A stretch of DNA of 64,000 bases. It comes from Edolisoma coerulescens (Eukaryota; Chordata; Aves; Passeriformes; Campephagidae). Below the pieces are notes generated by a model. That model was not told the origin of the DNA. It worked only from the letters and a program-made list of their open reading frames with translations, and made no database searches. The translations under genes were made by a program, and so were the position numbers. Shown piece by piece: positions 24,070-37,000 of the stretch (position 1 is the stretch's first letter; every line of letters starts with the position of its first letter). The DNA lies in assembly GCA_013397115.1 (NCBI GenBank), contig VWZW01007296.1, positions 417,003-481,002 of the forward strand, written 5' to 3'.

Positions 24070-26210
24070 CACAATTACTCACTTCAGACTCCTCAGTAGC
24101 AAACCGCTGAGTCTGAGCAGCGAGAGTCGCCAGGAAACACACCGAGAGCTGATGCCTCTGTTTAAAGTTTTGAAACATAAACTCAGTAACGTTGGTGATA
24201 GTAAGTCACATCCCAAAGACTAAACAGCATCTGGAGGCATGCCACGTTCTGATGGTTCAGTTCATTTCTTCATTACGTGTATTGCAAACCGTAGGGTAAG
24301 ATCAAGGTAGCTATAAGGAAAATATTCATACAAAATAACTTCCACTGTATTAGAAAGCGAATTACACCAAGGATTAATTTAGCCCAGACTAAGGGTTGTA
24401 AGTGTCATCGGTTTTGTTTGAGTAATCTGTTTTGATGGAATTTCCCTTTCACGTGTAGCCTCAATGTGCCTGTGGGTCACAGAGCATGCAGGGTTTGTAC
24501 ATGAGGGTTTCCAGCACTGCCTGAGGGCCTGGCAAACATTACGTTGGTGGAAAGACAATATGTAAGTGCTTGGAGGTTATTCCGCCTCTTATATTTCCAC
24601 GTACAAAGCCGTGTCATATCCGCTCTAGGTCTGACATGTTTTTACTCTCATCATACCTCGAATGCCTTCTTTGCCTTTGTCATAGGACTGTTCCCTGGCT
24701 GATCTCAGCCACACAGACCAGATCCTAGTTTTGGGACACCCTTGTCCCCTCCAGCTGCTTCCCCAGCAACCTGTGCAGGGTTCGCAGGAGGTAGATGCTT
24801 TAAGTTCTGTCTTTTCCCCTCGCAGTGCTGTAGTCCAGGTTGTAGTAGGAGGCCTTTTCAGGGAGCATGGGCCTCTCGAGCTGCCTGTGTCTTCTCAGGA
24901 CCAATGGGAGCTGTATCGGCTCCCACAGCCCGTTCACAAACAGGGCCATGCTTAGCAGCACGCTGGAGGAACAGAGAGAACATTTCTTTGCCTGTGTTCT
25001 GTTCCCCCACATCTCAGTGGATGTGCTCTTGTGTGAATGCACACAGAGTTCAAAGCAGCGTAGTTTAGTGTTACATGAATTGTCTGCCGAGCAACATGTG
25101 CTGCAGCTCAGAGCAACATGTGCTGCAGCTCAGGTTAGAAGCAGATTGGTAGCAGATTGATTACAGCAGGTTATTTCTGTGAATACGTTTCCTTCCAGCT
25201 GCACATTCTGAGAGCAGCTGTGAAACCGAGAATCTCGGTGTATTTTGTAAGTATGGAATGTCTCCCTATTTGTAAACTTGTTTTTCTTATATATTTGAAG
25301 AAACTGATCTTTGACATAAAAATGGAAATGTGTGCTAGCTTTCTGACTGTAATTCTGTCAGGTAACTCCCCAGTGCCTGTGTGTTTGTATCCCTGTAGTA
25401 CTCGGACAGTCATTGTGGTTGATCAGTAGACAGACACTTTGGACTGTACAACCTGCCCAGCCCGTTGCTGCAGGGCTGTGTTGTGGCTCTCGTGAACTGT
25501 CAGCACAGCTTCAGGCAGCGTCTGGGCAGGAATGGGGCTACTGGCGAGTTCTGCTCTTACCACCTCTCGCAGATCTCTCAGGGGACAGTGAGCCTGTGCA
25601 GGCCTTGGGAGCAGATGTGGGTCAGTGCCCTAGGGAGCCTGAGGGTCAGAGGTGCTGTTCTCTGCTCCTGACCATACCTGAGAGGAGATTCCCTCCTGAT
25701 GTCTATGAGGCTGTGCACTGCAATTAGCGTGGCAGCTCTGCCAGACCCTGGCAGAAAGCTGGCCTGCTTGGCTGCAGCTTTTCCTGTAACGTGGTTGGTG
25801 TTAGGTGTTGGGTTTAACAGTCTGTACATGGCACACGCGTTCTGGGTATTTCTGAGGTGGGTGGGTCTGTAATTTCTTGTGTTTTTTCTAAGAGTGTATT
25901 TTTCTGTTCTGGAGTGCTCCTTTGGATCAGAATAAAAGATTGGAGAAACTCCAGCTGGCTCTAACACGTGAACATTGGGAAATGCAGTCTCGTACTAGTT
26001 ACTCAGATGGGTTAGTGATGAGTGAAAGTCGTCATTTACTTGTGGCAGCTGCGTTAGTACTGGGTGGTTTCGGTCGGTCCCAGCACGGCCTGTTTGGCCA
26101 CCTCGGGAGCAGAAGGCCAGGGCCAGCCCAAGGAAGCGCGGTGTGCCAGGAACCTGCTGTGGGGGAAGCGGCGGGACACAGCTGGACGGGAGAAACCCCA
26201 GAGAAATAAA
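24070..26210 (+). other. VHL: Probable VHL 3' UTR
   Basis: The 2.1 kb after the VHL stop has no supported exon. Candidate AATAAA signals occur at 25931-25936 and 26205-26210, the latter followed by GT-rich sequence. The human VHL mRNA has a 3' UTR of several kilobases, so a long UTR here is plausible. A 22-bp perfect tandem duplication lies at 25089-25132. Confidence 0.5.
26205..26210 (+). terminator. VHL: Candidate VHL poly(A) signal
   Basis: Canonical AATAAA followed within 30 bases by GT-rich sequence. An alternative AATAAA is at 25931-25936. Both are unproven without transcript ends. Confidence 0.4.
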
Positions 26211-27600
26211 TGGTTCTGACATCGTGCAGTGTCCAAGGGCTTGAGGAGAGCACACAGCAGTGCAGAGTCCTGCCCACACCACGTTGGAAAGGGAAGGCTG
26301 AACAGCAGGAATATACAGGATTGTTCCAGTCTCTATTCAGTCGATTCCAGTTCCCCAGTAAGACCCTGCATTACTTGCAACATTCAGAGCAGAACTGAAG
26401 CCATACACACAGTTGGATGTGTTCTTTCCCCTTGTTTCCCCCCAAGGCAAATAGCTGAAATGGTTTCACAAGTTTTTCCGGTACCCAAGGGAAGAAGTCT
26501 TTCCTTCCTACTTTTATGTAGTTCTTTGCAACACAATTTCATTCTCATCTTACATCACTTTCAGAGATGTTCTGATCATCTTCCCATTAAAGCATTTAGA
26601 TGTGTGTCAGAGGGACAGTAAGCAGGGAAAAACCCCACGAAGGGGGGAAGGGAAAACCCCACAAATGCAGCTATTATTGTTGAACTGGTACTACTGATAA
26701 AACGGCTCATCCCAAGGCAGTCTTTGAGTTGTCATATTTTAAATACACTTTGGATAGTTTTGTTTATTTTTTCCTGTCCTTTGATCTTACAGCTACAATA
26801 ATATTTCATTTTTCAGCTTTTCCTTGTCACAGCAGAGCTAAGAAGTTCATTCAAGAGGTTCATGATTTCTGAGGCCAGGAGTGCAGAAAACTGCAGAAGT
26901 TTTAAAGCTTGATACTGAAAACAAGAGTTAGCTGTACTGTAACATATATGCAGAGTACAAAGAAACAGTGAATTAAAAGCTGTCAAAACTTACAGCACTT
27001 CTTGCAATTCACACAAATTTAGACCTAGGGCTAAATATGACCAACAAGAGCAGAAGGACGGATGGTTACACTTACATATTGCTGGCAGTCTCTAGCAGCA
27101 GAAGTATGGCAGGAAGGCTCTCCTTTTTGCCAGAAGTATTTGTAGCATTTACACTGGCAAATTAATTAATCATACATTTTTATCAAAATCAGGTTAAAAA
27201 AATAATTCAGAAAAAATTGTTGACTTCAAGAACATATTTTAAACCTAATCCTTGACAAGCAAGACCTGGCCCTGTGACCACTTCTGATGTTCTTCAGTGT
27301 TCACTCCCTGCATATCCTACCGTACCCCATATTGTAATGAGTGACCCCCTGTGTGCTGCCGTGATGGCAAACCCTGGCCGGAGGATCCCTGCGCGGCATC
27401 ACCTGGCGGCATTTTCAGTGCCTTCTCTGGGGGTGCCCGTTCTTTTCTCAGCCATTGTGAGATCTGTGTCTCGCTGCCCAGTGGTCCGGCCCCAGCACGC
27501 TGGGGAGCGTGGCTGGTGGAGCTGTTGGGGGGATCCATGTGTACACCCCCCTCTCTGTGGTCACACGGGGGAAGGAGGCACCGGCTGAGTGCCCGGGGAA
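26211..27600. other. Spacer between VHL and IRAK2
   Basis: No supported gene. The sequence is AT-rich from about 26.4 to 27.3 kb, then rises in GC towards the IRAK2 promoter. Open frames on both strands are short or arise from the GC-rich edge. Confidence 0.5.
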
Positions 27601-28066
27601 CGTGGCTCTGCGGGCTCCGCTCCCGACCCGCACACATCCCGCTGCGTCCGTACCGCCGGCGCTGCCAGCTGTGCGCAACACCCGGGAAAACAGCTCTCGC
27701 TTCCGGCACGTGAAACTCGCAATTTGGCAACCAGGCTGGAGCAATAACCAGTCACGGAAAGGAAAATCTGATTTGCATCTGGGGCCGGAGCCTGACGTCA
27801 GGCGGAGCAGGAAGCAGCGCTTCGGAGGCTGCCGGGGATCGCTTACAGAGTCGCGGGCACTTTCCCTGCAGCGAGCCCGCCGGCCGGGCGGGGACGGGCT
27901 GTGAGGGCAGCCCCTCCGAGAAGAGGAAGCTCTGGGAGGAAAGAGGAGAGGCCGGTGAGCGTCGCTGCCCTTGGCCGCGGTGCCTGCCCCAGGCGCGCAC
28001 CATGCGCAGCCGCTGCTGATGGCCGCGGTGGGGACAAAGGGCTGTCCGGAGAGGGACCGCGGAGCG
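27600..28066 (+). promoter_or_regulatory. IRAK2: IRAK2 promoter and 5' leader
   Basis: A CpG-rich segment precedes IRAK2 exon 1. It contains an E-box CACGTG at 27707-27712, a perfect octamer ATTTGCAT at 27771-27778 and a perfect palindromic cAMP-response element TGACGTCA at 27793-27800. The leader contains a five-codon upstream ORF (28002-28019). The transcription start is not known. The motifs are exact matches, but their function is inference. Confidence 0.55.
28002..28019 (+). other. Short upstream ORF overlapping an IRAK2 start codon
   Basis: ATG at 28002 has a favourable context (gcaccATGc) and reads five codons (M-R-S-R-C) to a TGA at 28017-28019. The A of this TGA is the A of an in-frame IRAK2 ATG at 28019, giving a TGATG overlap. 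It could restrain or redirect initiation. Confidence 0.5.
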
Positions 28067-31000
28067 ATGGCCCTGCAGCAGCCGCCGCTCGCCCTCAGAG
28101 GGGGCTCGGGCCCGCCGCTGTACATCCACAGCATGCCCGCCTGGGTGCTGGAGGACTTCTGCCAGAAGATGGACTGCTTGAGCGACTACGACTGGATGCG
28201 ATTCGGTGAGGGGGACGTGGGGCGGCTGGGGTGTCCACGGGGCTGGCGCTCCCCGAGCCGGTGGCGGGGCCGTGGGGGCACAGGGACAGCAGCGCATTTG
28301 GAAGGTGCTGGAAGGGCGCGAGGTTCGGGCGGGCTTCGCGCTGTCCCCCACTCTTCCCAGCGCTCGGCAGAACACATCCTGTAAGCAGGGAATTCCCGGG
28401 CACCAGCCTGGTTTTGTTTTTCAAACATAGGTGGAGTGCCAGACTTGTGTGGTCCCTTGGTTCTTCCCGGGCAGCCAGGCTCCTTCCCTTCACTTCCCGC
28501 AATCTTTCGCGCTTCCCTCTCCAGTCACACTGTATCTCCTGCCACTTCTCACCTCCTGTTTTCACAATGTCCCTCACATCTGCTCAGACGTTCTATTTTT
28601 TTCTTTCCTCCTTCTTTTCATGTATCTTCCTTCATACTTTCTGCCCCCGTGTGTCCCGGCCCTGGCTGTGTACAGGCAGTAAGTACAGAAAATGTAGTCC
28701 TGAGTCATTTACTCTTTTTTCTGTATCCCTGTGCAAACAATTCTAACCTGAATCTTTTCTTAGTGCATACCTTGCTTTATTTGGCATGACTTCCCTAACT
28801 GTGTGCTGAAAAAGCTCTTACCCAGTTAAACTTCCTGATGTAGGGTGGGATTCATCTCCACTTCCTTCGGATGCATAAAATTGTATTTCTGACGTCCTTC
28901 CAAAGCCAGCCGTGCTGAGAACTCAGGAATCTTTGCCTCCACACAAACACCCCAGCTCCCAGCCTTTTTCCTTCAGGCACAGCCCCTCTGAGACTCCATC
29001 TCCGGGGCTGTGTCTCGGTGTGCGGGGTGGAGCTGGGGCAACATGAGGGGAGGTGGGTTTTGTGTGGGTAAGTGAGCTGGGAAGAATACAGCGGGGTGAC
29101 TGACATGGTTAGGAATTGGGACACATTGTGTAGGGTCAGCTTTGGCACAGGATCTAAAAATAGCTGCATTTCCCTGATAGCTTTATCGGAGTGTTACAAA
29201 CACCTAGGTGATTCAGTTCTTGTTTGGCTCACCACAGCACAGGGATTCAGGAATGCAAGTAGGAATGCAGCCACTCCACTGACTGCTGTCACCTGTTTTG
29301 GGAGAATCACCCCAGGAATTTCATCTAACGTCACTTTGGTACAAGGTTATTAAGGAGAAAGATTACGGGGAAAATATGCTGAAAAGTGTAAGGGGGTCTT
29401 CTTTTCAAGTGTCTCTGATAAAACAAAATTTTTTCCAGAATAGTTGAAGGAAGAAAAGGGATATCTTACTTTAGGAACAGAATTTTCTTCATGTCCACAT
29501 AGGTAATTTATTGTGATCCTTCCTTTTAAAGGTATGCAAATGCAAAAGCAAACTGTGTCTCACACCTTAGCTTGCCTTGCTTGTCCTTGCCTGTTTTTTC
29601 TAATTTTTAAACAGAAATATCCACTCTCTCCCACCAGCCTCCTATGTGATCACTGATCAAACAGAGCTACGGAAAATCAAGTGCATGGAGAAGACAGGGA
29701 TCAGCATCACAAGGGAGCTCATGTGGTGGTGGGGAGTGAGGCTGGCGACAGTGCAGCAGCTCCTGGACCTGCTGCAAGGGCTGCAGCTTTACCGAGGGGC
29801 TCAGGTCATCCTGGACTGTGAGTAGCTTCCCCTCCTCCCACGGCTCTGTGCTGCTCCTCGCAGCACCCGGGCCCCTCCTAGGACATCTCCCTTGCTAGCT
29901 GAAGAAGCTTTTTGTTAGGAGTCACATCCTGTGTCAAATTCAAAAATGTCTCCATTGATTGTGGTTTTCTGCTCACTCAAGTAAAATTGGTGGTGGGAGG
30001 GAAGAGGTGGCACAGGCGGGCTCACCGGTCCCCGCAGCTCATCACCCCATCTTTGTTGTGCCCATCTTGGACCCTTCAAGAAGTGCCAGGAAGACGGGCT
30101 GTGGCCAAACCAGGGCTGGTGCTTCTATACATCAGACAGGGTTTCAGAACACAGAGGCTGCACAAAGAGTCCCTGCCCTTCAGGCCTGGTCCCGTGGCAC
30201 TGGATCACATCCTGAGAGTAAATGTTGAGAGATTATGGCAAAAATGGGCATCCTCCATGCAGCTCACCGAGCCACTGAACTGCTGTGATAACAGACCTGT
30301 GAGACAGTGGGCAAGCTGCGGTATTGGGCTGGATTGTGTAAAGCAATGTGAAGGCTTGATAAAGGGGGATTCAAAGAGGATGGAAGTGACAAATCCTGGG
30401 CAGTGATCACGTTTTAGTTATTCTTCTGGATGATCAATATTAATTTTGTCCCAGATCAATTCAAATGCAACAAATTGCACAATTACAATGAAATTGTATT
30501 TTAAAAAATCTTATCATTGAATTTTATAGAGCAAAACTTAATGTAAGCAGCAGAAAGTCTGGATTATTTGATGGTTCTGCCATGTGGAAGTAGCTAATTT
30601 TTTTTCTGGAATTGACCCAATACGGGCATTCCACTGTGTGTTCACTCATAAGCAGAAGTGATTTCTAGAGGTTTAGAAATCTTTGTAGAGGTTTACCTTC
30701 TACTTCTGCTTTTTTCTCTGTATCTGAATATGCTTACTCAGGTGATCCCTCTTGGGCAGATACAGAGGATATGTTGCTTGTTCAGTTGGGCACTTCAGAA
30801 AACTAAGCAGTCCTTACATCACCATAATTCAATTTGTTCCTACTTAAAGGACTCGGACACAGCACAAAGGGAGATCTTTTGCTGGCATATTTCTTCCCAA
30901 AGAGTTCTACCTCCCTTCAACAGTTTCTTGCACTCTCTAGTCCTCCTTCTGAATGTTCATAATAATGTTTTCTATGTCAGTTCTTCAGCTGCAGTGCTGC

Positions 31001-34000
31001 CCTGTTTGTCTGACATGCAGGAAGTTGCAAAAGTCATGAAAAACCCTGAAAAGTAGGTTGAATAAGGGAAGTGATTCTAAGTTCTGAGACTTCTAGGTTA
31101 AACTACATTAGGAAAAAAACAGAATACAGGGACTTGTCTGCAGAATGACGGGACTGTTAGTTTTGACTGTTTGATAGCTAGTTTGAAAACCCTGTAAAAT
31201 TTGGGATTTCGTAGCATTCTGACACAGTAACAAAAATACCTGAGTGTTCTGAGTTTCAATTTTCAGACCTGGTTTCATTCAAACCTGAATTCATAGGTGG
31301 CACTGAAGAAAGTGGATAGAAACCTTAAACAGAGCATGCCCATTTCTGCCATTATTGCTCTTCATGTACTGCTGCTGTTCAGCCTCAGTGCCTGAAAGTG
31401 CCGTGGCTTGGCTGCTCTCCCGCAGTTCACTGACTCGTGGCTCATACAAGTAGCCCAGATTATGTGAGAAACACTGGGCTTCCTCCTTGTTCCAGTACTT
31501 CCCTGGCCTTTCTTTGTACAAGTAAAAGAATACAAAGCTATTGTCTGATTTCAGAAGCAAACAGGGGCCTGGTACATTTGGTTCAGAGATCACCAGATAA
31601 GATGCAAAGCTGATAGAACAGCAGGACAAGAACCACCATGTAATAATATTTGGGCTTATGTTTTTTCTGTGTAAAAATAAAATATTAATCTGGATTTTTA
31701 AGAAAAAGTTAAATGTGTTGCTGATAAAAGCTGCCAGATAGAAACAGAAATTTAGAACTACAACCAGGAAAATGTTATCAGGGAGTAGAAAGCCCTTATA
31801 TCACCCCACACTGGGCATTTCCAGGCTCCTTTTCAACCTCAGTTTTAAATGCATTTACAGATAAGAATTCATCTGCTTCAGAGATTTTGACAGTCTCGTA
31901 TATCATAGTATCTTGAACTTTTGTACTTTATTTCTTCCCATCCTAACTGTAGCCTAATCTCATCTGAATAATTCCCCCTCACCTGTACATAGTTTTAAGT
32001 TCCTGTACACTGTAAGTGTCTTTGTACTTCTTTTGATCAGACTTCAAGTTGCTTTTTCAGGCCTAACTCTGAGGTTTTGCCAAGCTGTGTACAGCACAGG
32101 ATCTGTTAGAGCTATAGTGAATTGATAATTCAGTCTTTAAGCTTCCTTATAGATCAATAAGTATTGAGCTTTGACCATTCTTTTGTTTTCCTTAGATTGT
32201 CTTTGGTTTGTTTCTTTCTGTTGCTAAATAAAAGTATGAGTCTTACAAATAGTCCTGTATATGAAAGTGTTTCCTGAGAATGAACCTAGTCTTGCCACTA
32301 AAATCACACAGTTGAAAATAGTCCTAAAATGTTTAACTGACTAAACCCAACACAATTCTGTCCATCTTCCCCTCAGTCCCACAACAACTGACAGAGAACT
32401 CAATGCCTTCCTTAGTCTGGGAGGTGTTTGTGGTTTGAGATCATTACCTGAAGGATGCTATATAGAAAATTATAATTATCTATTATTGCTAATGTCTTCT
32501 TGTAAGGGACTCTGCATCTCTGGAATAGTCAGTGCTGGTATTTGTTTGAAGCTATCAGTTCCTGTTAATTTTCAGTAGAAGTTAATGTCATGGGTATGGT
32601 CTAAATTTAAATACCATCTAAATTACTTGAATGTTCATTTTAATGTTGAGGTTAAATTGAAGCCTGATGTCCTGACTAGGATTATTTTCTGGTCACTGAT
32701 TAGAGTCAGACTCTATTTTCCCTGGTTATCCTCACGTTCCCTTGGCTCTGTTTTGAAGGGACATCGGCCTCTGATGTCACCAGCCCTAAGAAAGAAGAGC
32801 TGGAGCCACCCAAACAGATCATATCTGTACCTCCCACAGAAGGCAAAAGGAGAGAGAAAGAAAATGAGATAAGTTTGTTGCCATCCCCAGACTCCTCACA
32901 CCTGGGAGCAGCCCCAGCAGGCAGTAAGTACAGTACTGGACTCCGAATTTGCTCTGGGATGAAATGACTGCATAGCCAAGGCTGCTGTGTGTTTGTGGTC
33001 AGGACAGTACGATGAAGACACTGGTCTCCCAGATGGGCACAGCTGAGTGTTTGCCTTTTTCCTAGCACTGCTGTCTCCTGCTTATTCCTGACTTTAGCGC
33101 ACAACCTCCTGGTCGTCCTTCCTTTAGCCCCCTTGGCCTTGAGAGATGCTGGCTGTATCTATCCTCTGGGATCTCAGGATGCTTCCCAGGTCTCTGAATG
33201 CCTTGGTCCCATCCTGGCTCCATACCAAGACTACACCAGCGCATGCATTTCCTGCCCCATGTCCCTCTCTTCGTGCACAATAAATCTAGGCCAGCAGAGA
33301 GCCGGGCAGGGGTCAGCAGCCCCTCTGCTGGGAGAGGGAGGGAGAGAATCCCAGCACACACTGGGGAGAACATCTGCAACAGCACAGACACAGGGAGCTC
33401 CATGTCCCCAGCCAGGGCTGGAGTGGGCTGTGCAGTCATCCTGCAAACAAGAGCCAGGAAGAGAGCTCCCTGTCTTCACACAGAATTTCAGTTTGACAGC
33501 TTGTCACAGATTATCCCTGGTCAGAAAATTCAAAAAAATACCCCAGATCTTCGTAATCCTAGACTTTTGTAGTCAGTCACAGGTGATGGTATTACTAAAA
33601 TAAGGTGTGTTTTCTATGCTGTTTCAGGTGCTGTTTCTGAAGGAGCCTTGTATTCCCTCCCTGCTCCACCACCTCCCCCGAGAGACCTTTTGAGCTCCCT
33701 ACAGTCCACTCCTCCTGTTTTATCGAGCGTGAAGGTAAATCCCCTTAGTACTCACCAACTATAACAAGGAAAGTTGCCTTTATGATGTTCCATCTTTTTT
33801 CAGTTAAAGTTTATCCCTCTGCTTGTACAAAAACCATTGATGTAGTGAAAGTGTTGGGCTCAATTACAAAGGGTTTGGGCTGAATACAGTACTAATGCTT
33901 CAGTTAGATTGCTTATGGTTTACATCACTTTTTTTGCCAGTGAAGGACCAGTGATGGAAAAATTTACACTATTACATCCTGCATAGCTCAAAAGGGATAA

Positions 34001-37000
34001 CATACCCACAAATAGCAGTTGAGTTTGAAGGACTCTCACGTGTAGATTTGACAGAGCACTTACATTTCTGATTGCAGAACAGGACAGTATATACCACTGA
34101 TCAGTCAGAACCACATATCTCTTTTATTTTCATTTTATACTTAAAATGTGGTTTCTGCTCAAAACTGGGCTAGTATTGAATTTAAGTTATGTTGTCCAAA
34201 GCCTTGTGTAGCTGACAACTGAAAATCTCCCAGGATAAAGGTTCCATCACCTCTCTGAGCCCCTGTTCCAGTGCTTAACCATGACAGTGGGAAAAATTCT
34301 CCTCATGTTCCTAATGATTTCAGCATGAAGTCTCCTGTTCCTTCTTCCCCACAGTTCTCTCATCTTTCGTACAGTCTAGCTACATCTGTCCTGTCCTCAG
34401 AGTGTTTCCCAGATCTGTGGGCACACCTTAGTCCCATCATGGTTGTTCTTGGCCTGTTTTCTTTGGTTTATTTTGTCTGAGGCTTTAAACTCTTCCACAG
34501 TAACATCACCCAGGAGTACCAGCCAGGAGAGAATATTGACTCAGAGTGCAGTAGTTTCAGAGTTTCTTGAGAAGTAGTTAGTGCTTTGTTTCCTCAAGCT
34601 GGGTGCACATTAAGGTTGTGAAAGCTGCATGATTAGGCTACAGTGGGACTGTAATTATAGTTGGTATTAGGACTTACCGCACTGGAAGCAACAAATTATT
34701 GTGCAACTGACACCAGATGCTTCAAAAGTAGATAAGAAGTTTCTACCGGAGCATAATTACATTACGAGGGACCCCACTTTCTCATCCAACCGTTTCTTAA
34801 TATATAACCCAACCATAAAGATTAATATATTTTGTAACTCAGACTAACATCAGTTCACATAAATATATGGACTTTTAAACAAAACTAAGTCTGTTTCCTG
34901 GGAAAGGTGGAAATGCAAATTGGTGACTGATTTCAAGTCGCTTCTACTATGCAAAAGTTTTACATCATCCCAACACATCAATACAGGAATTACCTACACC
35001 CTAAGGAGTGATTTCACAGTTTCGTTCAGCAATCACAGTGATTGCTTAAAACAGGGAAAGGAAACTATGACACTGAAAAAAGGAAAAAGCATATGGATTA
35101 TCATGAGATAAACTTGTTTCTTCTACAAATGTGTAGCCTTGCAGCTCTTCTACTCCTCAGCAGGAGACGATGGCTGATCTCCCTAGCGGGAGTCTCCTGT
35201 GGACCCAGAGGGAAATTGCTGATGCCACAAACAGTTTCAGTGACAAGAACAGAATCTGTGAAGGTACTTTTGCAGATGTCTACAAAGGTCAGAGGAACAA
35301 CATGGTGTATGTCATCAAAAGACTCAAAGAGGCAAGTACTGCACCTTTTTCCAGAAGAGGGTGTGTTATTAGCATCTCTTGCCCATTAGCAGTTGTTGTT
35401 TAATATTGTGTGGGCAAGGAACCAGAATAGTTAACACGAGAGGAGAGGTAAAAATGAAATGATGTAAATGAGTAAAGCTAGATTCAGGAAAAACACGTGA
35501 TGGATACTTTACTCGTGTGAGTAGTTCCATTAATTCTGTACACAGGAGTAGCCTGCAGTATAGCTGCCTGCATTGATGCTTGAAATGGGGGTGTCTTCAC
35601 ACTAGTTTTTGTTCTAATTCAGAGTTAATTGTTGGCTTTGACTTAACACTGCCATCAGTGGTGCTTGCCTGTTTCCTGCACTAGCTTGTCATCTAGACGC
35701 TACCAGATCTGTATAAATGCAAAGTCCTAGTAATTACTAATGACATTCTCTTGCATGTTTTCATTTTTCAGTGGGAATGCACAAGCCCAAATTCCACCCA
35801 GAGGTTCTTTCATACAGAAGTGCAGATTTGCTTTCGGTGAGTGGTTGGCTTTCAGAGGCAGTGATGCATGTCCTGCTCGTGGCCTGCTTCTGGATGTTCC
35901 ATCGACACTGGGGTGTCTGCTCCAGACACTGTTCTGGGCTGGGGAGAAGGGGTCGTGTGCTGCCTGTGCAGGAGCCCTGGGCAAGCAGCAAGGCGCCTGG
36001 GGCTACTTCTGGTCCTGGCTGGACTGGCACAGCCACTCTGCAGCCTTGGGATGGGGAGGACGCAGTGCCCACCCTGTACCCCTGCTGCAATGTGATGGGC
36101 TCTTGCTCAGTGAGCCTTCTGCCATCTCCTGCCCGGGACCATGTTGTGCCTCCAGCTGTGCTTCCAGCTGCAGCACATCATTCCCGTTGCCTTGAATTTA
36201 GGAACTTATTCCAGCTCAGGAATGTATTTTTCTGTGCTGCTCTTACGTCATTTGCAAATCACTGCTGATCTGTGCCTGCAGGTGTTGTCACATAAACATT
36301 CTGCAGCTGCTGGGGTTCTCGGTGGAAACTGGATTGCACTGTCTGGTGTATCCGTACCTGCCCAACGGCTCCCTGCAAAACAAGCTTCAGTGCCACGTAA
36401 GCAATAATCTGGGCCTGCCATCTACTTGTGATTGCAAGTCCTCTCCTGGAATCGCAGGAAAAATAATGGCATCTCTTTGATTTCTGAGAAACAGACAGAA
36501 AAAAGGTGCCCAAGTGCCTTGGCTGCAAGCACCAGAAAGGCAGCAGCTCTTCACCTGGAGTTTTATTGGGACTCAGGCTAAGCCTTTGTTCTTCTGAACT
36601 ACCAATGACTTACAGTGTTTTATTCTATTAATTACCAATTTTTTCCTCCTTTCCTTTCAGGACGATTCTGCTCCGCTGACATGGGAGATGCGAATTAGCA
36701 TTTCTATAGGAGTCATCAGAGCAGTGGAGTATTTGCATAATTTTGGAATTCTTCATGGGAATATCAAGAGGTGAGGACTTTGGCATATCAGCAGTTCCTT
36801 GGTCACCTGGTAATTCAAGGGTTTCTTTAACAATCATGGCTAAAGTTTATGCAATTTGGAAATCCATTTGCAGTATTTTCTACTGTCTCTTGTTCTGTAG
36901 GGCCTTTACCCTTTTTTGTTTAACCTGTCTCTCCTTCCTAAATTATGGAAGTATATTCTTTTGAAGTAATTTCTGAGTGCTTCTTTTTCCCCTTCTTGCT

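Noticed and set aside
27448..28577. Minus-strand frames of up to 228 codons across the IRAK2 promoter
   Set aside because: They are antisense shadows of a CpG island and IRAK2 exon 1.
29912..30406. 164-codon frame in IRAK2 intron 2 as a separate gene or mobile element
   Set aside because: No domain, no codon pattern and no similarity to retroelement proteins that I can recognise; flanked by clean IRAK2 exons.
35740..36268. Open frames of 151 and 165 codons extending from IRAK2 exon 6
   Set aside because: They run through the clear donor at 35837 into intron 6, are out of the IRAK2 frame, and lack recognisable domains.
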